The position numbers and the translations under genes were made by a program. Under the pieces are notes generated by a model. The model saw only the letters and a list, made by a program, of their open reading frames with translations. It searched no databases and had not been told where the DNA came from. From positions 1-13,459 of the forward strand of contig CAJOQN010000050.1 of the NCBI GenBank assembly GCA_905236535.1: a DNA stretch of 13,459 bases. The letters run 5' to 3'. Each line of letters begins with the position of its first letter. The first letter of the stretch is position 1. Shown here piece after piece: positions 1 through 5,618 of this stretch. The DNA comes from an uncultured Bacilli bacterium (GTDB lineage Bacteria > Bacillota_I > Bacilli_A > RFN20 > CAG-826).

Positions 1-767
1 GAAGTAATCCATAATTCTTTTGATAAAAGAATTGGAGTATTGATAAATTGATAGTGGTGTTTTCGATGAATCTTCATCCACATCTTTTCAATTTGTTCAC
101 GTAAAACCATTCCATTTGGAAGCCAGAATGGGAAACCTGGACCATATTCGGAAATCATAAATAAACCGAGTTGTTTACCTAGGATACGGTGATCTCTCTT
201 TTTTCTTTCTTCAAGGTCGTTAAGATGTTTTTCAAGTTCATCATGGCTCCACCAAGAAGTACCATAGATTCTCACTAATTGTTTGTTATCAGAATTGCCT
301 CTCCAATAGGCACCAGCCAAAGAGAGGAGTTTGAAATGTTTGATTTGACCAGTGGAAAGAATATGAGGTCCGCGACAGAGATCGATAAAATCGCCTTGTT
401 TAAAAGCGGTGATATCCTCAGTAATACCTTCGATCAATTCAAGTTTATATGGATTATTTTTAAAAACCTTTAAAGCTTCTTCTTTAGAAAGACAAAGTCT
501 TTCAATACGATCATCGCGTGAGGCTAATTCGTGCATTTTCTTTTCAATTTTTGAAAAGTCAGCATCGGTGATGGCTTCATCACCAAAATCAATATCGTAA
601 TAGAAACCTTCTTCGATGGCGGGGCCAAATCCGAAGAGGGCGTTTGGATATAATTCGTGAATTGCCGCCGCGAGAAGATGGGAAGTGGAGTGGTTTAAGA
701 CTTCAAACCCTTCTTTTGATTCCTTGCTCATCTCGATTAAGGAACCATCATGTTGTGTAACTTTCAT
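1..767 (-). CDS. thrS: Threonyl-tRNA synthetase, N-terminal 255 residues (3' end outside window)
   Basis: Charges tRNA-Thr with threonine in the cytoplasm. The visible part carries the N2 editing domain, with the zinc-type editing residues H26 and H30 (HSTSH) and C131 and H135 (CRGPH). It is followed by the linker helix (LEERKKRDHR), and then by the start of the catalytic core (GPGFPFWLPNG, then LRE; later a TP...ELW segment). Only 24 residues precede the editing motif, where the family normally has about 70, so the N1/TGS domain is essentially missing. An in-frame TAG at 777-779, four codons upstream of the ATG, excludes a longer form. The short start (KVTQHDGSL) may be a remnant of the TGS first strand. 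The likely ribosome site is weak (ATAGG, 8 bases before the ATG). The gene lies 35 bases after pfkA on the same strand and is probably co-transcribed with it. There is no room for a T-box leader. Confidence 0.95.
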   Translation of the reverse strand, partial: MKVTQHDGSLIEMSKESKEGFEVLNHSTSHLLAAAIHELYPNALFGFGPAIEEGFYYDIDFGDEAITDADFSKIEKKMHELASRDDRIERLCLSKEEALKVFKNNPYKLELIEGITEDITAFKQGDFIDLCRGPHILSTGQIKHFKLLSLAGAYWRGNSDNKQLVRIYGTSWWSHDELEKHLNDLEERKKRDHRILGKQLGLFMISEYGPGFPFWLPNGMVLREQIEKMWMKIHRKHHYQFINTPILLSKELWIT

Positions 768-780
768 AATATAAACCTAT

Positions 781-795
781 CGCATCATAGATGCG
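781..795 (-). promoter_or_regulatory. Small hairpin between pfkA and thrS
   Basis: CGCATC and GATGCG form a perfect 6-bp stem around a 3-base loop in the 35-base pfkA-thrS gap. It ends just before the weak thrS ribosome site. No T-tract follows it on either strand, so it is not an ordinary intrinsic terminator. It could be a processing or stability element, or could modulate thrS translation. Function is unproven, and a short stem like this can occur by chance. Confidence 0.4.
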
Positions 796-802
796 CTTTC
801 AA

Positions 803-1765
803 TTATTGCAAGATATCGATCAAGTCTCTCAAACCATGAGTGTGTTCATGTTCCATTTTGAGAGCTTCTTCGATTGGGTAGCGAACGATATTGCCACTCT
901 TAATACCGACGATTTGAGAATCGAGGCTTTCATCAAGAGCGATATTGATCGCCATACCTGCCATTCTGGCCGCTAAGACTCTATCTTCTGCGGATGGAGA
1001 ACCACCTCTTTGAAGACGACCGAGGACTTCCGTTCTTGTATCGAAACCAGTTTCTTTTTCAATCTTCTTGGCTAAATCATGAATATCAAGAAGGTTTTCG
1101 GAAACGATGATAATGGCGTGAGATTTGTTTTGAGCTTTCATCTTGCGGAGTTTACGGAATAATTTATCTTCTTTAAGTGGGTGTTCCACACAGATGACAC
1201 CTTCAGCACCTTCTGCTAAAGCAGAATATAAGGCTAAATCACCGCAGTGACGGCCCATGACTTCAATAAGCGAACAACGTTGATGTGAACCAGAGGTATC
1301 TTTGAGTTTATCGACACATTCACAAATAGTGTTCAAAGCAGTGGAGAAACCGATCGTTTGTTCAGTGCTTCCGACATCATTATCGATAGTGCCTGGAATT
1401 CCGATCACTTTAATTCCTTTTCTTGATAGACAACCTAAGCCTTTGAAGGTTCCATCTCCACCGATACCGATGAGGACATCGATCTCAAAGTCCACGAGGT
1501 TATCAACAGCTTTCATATAGACTTCTTCTTCCTTGAATTCTGGAAGACGAGCGCTTCTAATAATTGTTCCGCCTCTATTGATAATATCTTGAGTGAAGTC
1601 TTTATTGACTTGTTTAATCTGTCCTTCGACTAGACCTCTAAGACCATCGTATACGACATACATTTCCTTGCCATAGTATAAACCTGCTCTCACACAAGCT
1701 CTAAGACAAGCATTCATTCCGGGAGCGTCGCCCCCACTGGTTAAAACGGCAATTCTTTTGACCAT
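803..1765 (-). CDS. pfkA: ATP-dependent 6-phosphofructokinase
   Basis: Phosphorylates fructose 6-phosphate to the 1,6-bisphosphate, the committed step of glycolysis. It has 320 residues, the usual length for bacterial PfkA. Visible motifs are the N-terminal phosphate loop (TSGGDAPGMN, 9-18), GGDGT (102-106), PGTIDND with the catalytic Asp at 128, the substrate-binding EVMGR (168-172) and GGSPSAEDR (254-262). Gly at the GGDG position and Gly in PGTIDND, rather than Asp and Lys, mark the ATP-using type rather than the PPi type. R22 and R26 match the allosteric effector-site arginines of the E. coli enzyme. The start at 1765 is chosen because MVKRIAVLTSGG aligns with the family and a GAGG lies 8 bases upstream; a longer in-frame start at 1792 would only add a nonconserved tail. 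It is first in a probable pfkA-thrS unit, divergent from dnaB. Confidence 0.97.
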   Translation of the reverse strand: MVKRIAVLTSGGDAPGMNACLRACVRAGLYYGKEMYVVYDGLRGLVEGQIKQVNKDFTQDIINRGGTIIRSARLPEFKEEEVYMKAVDNLVDFEIDVLIGIGGDGTFKGLGCLSRKGIKVIGIPGTIDNDVGSTEQTIGFSTALNTICECVDKLKDTSGSHQRCSLIEVMGRHCGDLALYSALAEGAEGVICVEHPLKEDKLFRKLRKMKAQNKSHAIIIVSENLLDIHDLAKKIEKETGFDTRTEVLGRLQRGGSPSAEDRVLAARMAGMAINIALDESLDSQIVGIKSGNIVRYPIEEALKMEHEHTHGLRDLIDILQ

Positions 1766-1801
1766 AATAGTTTCCTCGATTTGGTATTCCAATACATAAC
1801 A

Positions 1802-1807
1802 ATTATA
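1802..1807 (-). promoter_or_regulatory. Candidate -10 element for pfkA
   Basis: A consensus TATAAT reads leftward about 37 bases upstream of the pfkA start. The region 16-18 bases further upstream is T-rich but does not resemble TTGACA, so only half of a promoter is convincing. Other TATA-like hexamers overlap it. Confidence 0.3.
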
Positions 1808-1866
1808 TTTTATATAATCTTTCTAAAAAATACATAATTTTTGTTAAAAAAGCGAAAATTAAAAAG

Positions 1867-1891
1867 TTTCCCACAATTTTTCTGTGGATAA
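1867..1891. promoter_or_regulatory. DnaA box (1883-1891) with an inverted degenerate partner (1867-1875)
   Basis: Positions 1883-1891 read TGTGGATAA, the exact complement of the consensus DnaA box TTATCCACA. Positions 1867-1875 read TTTCCCACA, two mismatches from the consensus, in the opposite orientation. Together they make a dyad: CCACA, seven bases, TGTGG. The match is seen directly; DnaA binding is inferred from the consensus. Confidence 0.65.
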
Positions 1892-1950
1892 CTGATGGTC
1901 TTAAGAGGCAATTTTGATAGATTTATTATATAAATCATAAACATGTGCGC

Positions 1951-1983
1951 TGTGGATAATTTTACGCCTATGTATGTGGGTAT
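1951..1983 (-). promoter_or_regulatory. DnaA box (1951-1959) and degenerate box (1975-1983) abutting the dnaB promoter
   Basis: Positions 1951-1959 are a second perfect TGTGGATAA, 68 bases from the first and in the same orientation. Positions 1975-1983 read TGTGGGTAT, two mismatches, starting 24 bases further on. The degenerate site ends 9 bases before the dnaB -35 element, a position suited to activation or repression of the dnaB-dnaI transcript. Confidence 0.65.
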
Positions 1984-1992
1984 TTTAAATGC

Positions 1993-2021
1993 TTGAAAGA
2001 TATTTCTTTCTAGTGAATAAT
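1993..2021 (+). promoter_or_regulatory. Probable sigma-A promoter of dnaB-dnaI
   Basis: A -35 element TTGAAA (1993-1998), a 17-base spacer and a -10 element AATAAT (2016-2021) each match the vegetative consensus at five of six positions. Transcription would start near 2028. That leaves a leader of about 16 bases holding the dnaB ribosome site GAGG (2035-2038), five bases before the ATG. Confidence 0.6.
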
Positions 2022-2043
2022 TCATATACGAATCGAGGTCTTA

Positions 2044-3324
2044 ATGCTAATTCTTTCACCCAATGATATCTTCATCGTTAGACGTCTCTCCTTGATCGCT
2101 GATTATGATAAGGAAACCCTTTTTAATCTTTATCAACCCTTAGTGGGAGCCTCAGCCTGTGCTTTATATATGACTTTGTTAAGCGAAGCTAAAAACCAAA
2201 GAGTGATGTCTTATACAAGCCACGAAGATTTATTAGTGAAGATGCAACTCTCAACTCAAGAATTTTTAAAAGCGAGAGGCTTCTTAGAGGCGGTTGGCCT
2301 CTTAAGAACCTACATCGAAGATGCCGGAAAAGATTTAAAAATGTATCATTATGATCTTTACGCTCCAAAAACTCCAAAATCTTTCTTCGATGATGTCCTC
2401 CTATATGGAATGCTCATCAAATTCATCGGGGAAGGGAATGCGAATAGATTAAAATCTATTTATCACGAAGAATTAGTCCAAAACGAAGAATACACGGAAG
2501 TCTCTAAGACCTTTGGTAACATCTTCCATCCCGACTTCTCAGATGCGGCCTTTAGCAAAGCTCTCGATAGCGGAAACAATCGCGGTAGAAAGACCGCGAA
2601 GATCGACTTCGAATTTAATTATGATCGCTTCTTCAATGCTTTAAGTGAAATATCGCAAATCAATAAAACATCTCTGACAAAAAAAGAAATGGTGGAAATC
2701 CAAAGATTAGCCTCCCTTTATGGTGTCGATGAAGTGACCACCGCAAATATTGTCAATCAAGTCTATGACCCCACAAAAGAAAAAGGCTCAAGACTCGATT
2801 CTAAAGCCATTTCTGATATGTTAAACGAAGAATCGAATTATCGCTTCCTCACTAAAAATAGACCACAAAGAAATCGACCAAATTATATCAATTCAGAAAA
2901 AGATTTAGCCAACAAGATCAATTTCATGGAACAGGTTTCTCCGATCGAATTCCTTTCATATCTTCAAAACGCCACTCAGCCCGCTCTTAGTGATGTCAAA
3001 CTCATCAATGATATTTCTAAGCAATTCCAATTAAACGATGCGGTTATCAATGTTCTTATCGACTTTGTCTTGCAACGCAATAATAACATCCTTTCATATT
3101 CCTACACTCAAAAAGTGGCGGCTTCTTTAGCTAGAGAAGGAGTCAATACTGCCATCGATGCTATGAATTACTTAAATAAAGTGTTATCAAATAATAATAA
3201 TTCAAAAATTAATAGCACATGTGCTATTAAATATGATAAAATATCTGATACAGAAGAAAATAATGACGAGGAAGAAGTATCTTGGGAAGAACTTATTGCT
3301 CGTTTATCTTCGGGAGGCGAATAA
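2044..3324 (+). CDS. dnaB: Replication initiation and membrane attachment protein DnaB (helicase-loading, DnaB/DnaD family)
   Basis: In Bacillota this protein acts with DnaD and DnaI to load the replicative helicase at oriC and restart sites; it is not the E. coli DnaB helicase. It has 426 residues (B. subtilis about 470). The N-terminal winged-helix part begins LSPNDIF and continues through NLYQPLVGASACALY (28-42). The C-terminal DnaD-like domain covers about 298-380 and includes the segment YTQKVAASLAREGV (354-367). In that segment the usual YxxxIxxxWxxxGI pattern has Leu in place of Trp. After residue 381 comes an Asn-rich then acidic tail (NNNN, later EENNDEEE). The tail's DNA holds a perfect palindrome. 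The start is supported by GAGG five bases upstream. The stop TAA shares one base with the dnaI ATG. nrdR, which precedes dnaB in B. subtilis, is absent here. Confidence 0.92.
   Translation: MLILSPNDIFIVRRLSLIADYDKETLFNLYQPLVGASACALYMTLLSEAKNQRVMSYTSHEDLLVKMQLSTQEFLKARGFLEAVGLLRTYIEDAGKDLKMYHYDLYAPKTPKSFFDDVLLYGMLIKFIGEGNANRLKSIYHEELVQNEEYTEVSKTFGNIFHPDFSDAAFSKALDSGNNRGRKTAKIDFEFNYDRFFNALSEISQINKTSLTKKEMVEIQRLASLYGVDEVTTANIVNQVYDPTKEKGSRLDSKAISDMLNEESNYRFLTKNRPQRNRPNYINSEKDLANKINFMEQVSPIEFLSYLQNATQPALSDVKLINDISKQFQLNDAVINVLIDFVLQRNNNILSYSYTQKVAASLAREGVNTAIDAMNYLNKVLSNNNNSKINSTCAIKYDKISDTEENNDEEEVSWEELIARLSSGGE
3209..3230. repeat. Perfect 22-bp palindrome inside the 3' part of dnaB
   Basis: The half-site TTAATAGCACA is followed without spacer by its exact reverse complement TGTGCTATTAA. 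As DNA it is a symmetric site of a kind dimeric regulators bind; as RNA it can fold into a 9-bp stem with the loop CATG. It encodes part of the nonconserved tail of DnaB (about residues 389-396) and ends 93 bases before the dnaI start. The symmetry is seen directly; its function is unknown. Confidence 0.75.
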
Positions 3325-4226
3325 TGAAAAACGTTAATGAAATTCTTTCAAATGCCCACATGACTTTTGAGGATGATGAGAAAATGCTTCAAGAAATTAA
3401 AAAGAAATGCTTTAGATCTCAACAAGCGATTGCTCATCTTCGTAAACGCGGATTCACTGATGAGATGATTGAGAATAATATTCTCAAAGTTTATGATTTT
3501 GTTAAAGATTATGAATACTGTCTAAATTGCCCAGGAGTGGAAAACTGTCAGAAAGAAAACGCTCTTTTAATTCATGAAATAAAGCTTGAATATGGGATCG
3601 TCTCTCAAGAATTAAGACCTTGCCGTAAAATCTTAGAAAAAGCTCAACTTGAGAACCAATTTGTGGTCAGCGATTTCAATCACGCATGGATGACCAAAAC
3701 CATTAAATCTCTTGATAGTTCTAAAGGCCGAATCGAAGCTTTAAAGAAATTTGAAAATTATAAAAATGATACGAGTGACAAATGGATTTATCTCACTGGA
3801 AAGATGAATTCAGGACGGACCTATATCTCGGCGATAATGTGTATTGAACTAGCCAAAATTAATCGTGGACCAGTGTGTTTCCTTAACACTCCTAATAGGT
3901 TAAGCAATTTGTCGTCTTTATCATTTAAAGACAAAGATAAATTTGAAAAGACTCTTGATATTTATGTTAACGTTCCTGTTTTAGTTTTAGATGACTTTGG
4001 AACCGAACTTAAAAATGATTTAGTCCGTAACATCATTCTTCAAATTTTCACTAAGAGAAGTGGAAAACATCTTTTCACCATTATCAATAGTGATTATTCC
4101 ATCAATGACATTGTTGAATTATATTCACAAACAAAAAGCGCAAGCATTGAAGCTAAGCGCATTGGAGATATCTTAAAACAAGAATGTCAAAAAGAAATCA
4201 ATTTAGGTGGTTTAGAAGTTTATTAA
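3324..4226 (+). CDS. dnaI: Helicase loader DnaI (AAA+ ATPase family) with an altered Walker A motif
   Basis: Delivers the hexameric replicative helicase onto DNA with DnaB and DnaD. It has 300 residues (B. subtilis 311). The N-terminal part contains the zinc-type cysteines C66, C69 and C75 (CLNCPGVENC) and C100. The C-terminal AAA+ part has a Walker B (VLVLDDFG, D223/D224), a sensor-1-like FTIINSDYS (251-259) and an arginine-finger-like AKRIGDIL (277-284). The Walker A segment is GKMNSGRT (159-166): the invariant lysine is Arg165, encoded by CGG at 3816-3818. The start at 3324 is chosen because GGGAGG (3312-3317) lies six bases before it and it overlaps the dnaB stop as TAATG; an in-frame ATG at 3282 lies inside dnaB and lacks such a site. 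The 3' end overlaps the convergent mutM-coaE gene by 29 bases. Confidence 0.9.
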   Translation: MKNVNEILSNAHMTFEDDEKMLQEIKKKCFRSQQAIAHLRKRGFTDEMIENNILKVYDFVKDYEYCLNCPGVENCQKENALLIHEIKLEYGIVSQELRPCRKILEKAQLENQFVVSDFNHAWMTKTIKSLDSSKGRIEALKKFENYKNDTSDKWIYLTGKMNSGRTYISAIMCIELAKINRGPVCFLNTPNRLSNLSSLSFKDKDKFEKTLDIYVNVPVLVLDDFGTELKNDLVRNIILQIFTKRSGKHLFTIINSDYSINDIVELYSQTKSASIEAKRIGDILKQECQKEINLGGLEVY

Positions 4227-5616
4227 TAATCTCGTTAACCTCTGATTCTAGATTCTTCTTTAAAGAATTATTCAATAATAAATAATCGACTTTATCTTTA
4301 TTGAATTCGAATTTAGAAGAAGCATTTATCTTCATTAAATCTAAGGCGGAATTTGGATTCCGCTTTTTTAATCTTTCAAGCTGATTCTTAGGATCGATAT
4401 CCACTCCGATCACAAAGTCACACATCTTATCCATCTTTGATTCATATAATAAAGGAACTTCTAAGGTGACAAGGCCTTTTTTGATGTTATTAAGCTTCTC
4501 TTTAGCCACTTTTATGACAAGCGGGTGAACTAATCTTTCAAGCCTCTTTTGATCCTTTGGATGTCGTTTTAAATGCTCTCTTAAAAGAGTGACATCAACC
4601 TCATCAATTTCAAATTTTAAATTGAAGGATTTTTCAATATTTTCCTTTAAATCTTTATTATTTTTATATAATTCATGGACGATTTCATCACTCGAAATGG
4701 TTATAATATTTCTCTTTTTAAAAACATTTAAGACCGTTGATTTACCCGCGGCTACTTTGCCGGTAACGCCAATGACTAACGCATCTTTTTTAAGGAATTG
4801 ACATTCTGGACAATATGTCGTTCCTCTTCCTCCCACGAAGGTGAAGTGATAATGACTATGACAAATGGGGCATCTCTCATCTTTATGACCATAGGCATTT
4901 AATTCGTTTTGAAATTCACCAGAAATATCTTTCCCAGGGTGATAAGAACGGATTGTGCTCCCGCCTGCAACAATAGCTTTATTTAAAATAATAACCGCGT
5001 TTTTAATGAGATTTTTCCATTCGCTTAAACTAACCTCATTCGTCGGTTTTAAAGGATACATTTTAGAAGCGTATAATGTTTCATCTGCATAGATATTTCC
5101 TAATCCACTAATAAGGGTTTGATCTAGTAATGTCGCTTTAATTGGATGAGTGGACTTTTGACATTTCTTTAATAAATATTTGAGATATTCATCATCGATA
5201 TCAAAAGGTTCTTTTCCTAATTGAGCGATTTCTTTTTCTTGACGATAAATAGATTCATTAGAAAGCTTAATAATTCCAAAACAACGAGAGTCGTCGTAGA
5301 CCAATTTATGCCCATTATCGAGATGAAAGACCACTCGCGCGTGTTTTCCGTTATCGTCCTTTTCTTCAAATTCAAAATATTTTCCCTCCATGCGAAGGTG
5401 GGATAAAAAGACGACATCATCGCTCAAATGGAAAATGAGGAATTTACCGATTCTCGTGACATCTAAAAAAGTTTTATTGGTCACCGTTTTTACAAATTGT
5501 TCACTCCCAGAAATGATGGTTTGAGGACGTAAAACCTCAATTGCTAAAATCTTATGATTTTTAACAATGGGAATTAAGACATTTTTAATTGTTTCAACTT
5601 CTGGTAATTCGGGCAT
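4198..5616 (-). CDS. mutM-coaE: Fusion of formamidopyrimidine-DNA glycosylase (MutM/Fpg) and dephospho-CoA kinase (CoaE)
   Basis: One 472-residue frame carries two complete enzymes. Residues 1-273 are MutM, which removes 8-oxoguanine and Fapy lesions and cuts the abasic site: N-terminal PELPEVETI (catalytic Pro2, Glu3), Lys79 in RMEGKY, a helix-two-turn-helix segment (QTLISGLGNIYADE, 166-179) and a C4 zinc finger (C249, C252, C269, C272) with Arg264. Residues about 280-472 are CoaE, which makes CoA from dephospho-CoA and ATP: P-loop GVTGKVAAGKST (283-294), ISSDEIVHELY (307-317) and LEVPLLYES (385-393). Only about eight residues separate the domains. No ATG, GTG or TTG lies in frame near the junction, so a separate coaE start is unlikely. 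The ATG is two bases after the polA stop and has no clear ribosome site, suggesting translational coupling. The stop is TGA. Confidence 0.93.
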   Translation of the reverse strand: MPELPEVETIKNVLIPIVKNHKILAIEVLRPQTIISGSEQFVKTVTNKTFLDVTRIGKFLIFHLSDDVVFLSHLRMEGKYFEFEEKDDNGKHARVVFHLDNGHKLVYDDSRCFGIIKLSNESIYRQEKEIAQLGKEPFDIDDEYLKYLLKKCQKSTHPIKATLLDQTLISGLGNIYADETLYASKMYPLKPTNEVSLSEWKNLIKNAVIILNKAIVAGGSTIRSYHPGKDISGEFQNELNAYGHKDERCPICHSHYHFTFVGGRGTTYCPECQFLKKDALVIGVTGKVAAGKSTVLNVFKKRNIITISSDEIVHELYKNNKDLKENIEKSFNLKFEIDEVDVTLLREHLKRHPKDQKRLERLVHPLVIKVAKEKLNNIKKGLVTLEVPLLYESKMDKMCDFVIGVDIDPKNQLERLKKRNPNSALDLMKINASSKFEFNKDKVDYLLLNNSLKKNLESEVNEIINKLLNHLN

Positions 5617-5618
5617 AA

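Larger units (their letters stand above)
1766..2043. promoter_or_regulatory. Divergent pfkA/dnaB promoter region with DnaA-box cluster
   Basis: This is the only long intergenic space in the window. It is very AT-rich, especially 1795-1870. It holds two perfect DnaA boxes and two degenerate ones, a good promoter for dnaB, and only a weak candidate for pfkA. A 71-codon frame on the minus strand (1810-2025) has no recognisable family, is rich in Phe/Ile/Asn/Lys as expected from AT-rich noncoding DNA, and runs through the DnaA boxes, so I treat it as noncoding. Confidence 0.7.

Noticed and set aside
1501..1509. Single-mismatch DnaA box (TTATCAACA) inside pfkA
   Set aside because: Isolated, in coding sequence, and one-mismatch matches are expected by chance across 13 kb.
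803..1765. PPi-dependent rather than ATP-dependent phosphofructokinase
   Set aside because: GGDG and PGTIDND carry glycine at both positions that would be Asp and Lys in PPi-dependent enzymes.
1810..2025. 71-codon open frame on the minus strand in the pfkA/dnaB gap
   Set aside because: No recognisable family, composition typical of AT-rich noncoding DNA, and it covers the DnaA boxes and the dnaB promoter.
4198..4200. Possible TGA-as-tryptophan code, as in mycoplasmas
   Set aside because: mutM-coaE ends at TGA, and none of the conserved frames contains an internal TGA while their tryptophans are TGG. Read-through here would add only 14 unconserved residues.
4256..4267. 12-bp palindrome TTCTTTAAAGAA just past the dnaI stop
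   Set aside because: It lies in the mutM-coaE coding region, is AT-rich and short, and has no T-tract, so I do not call it a terminator.
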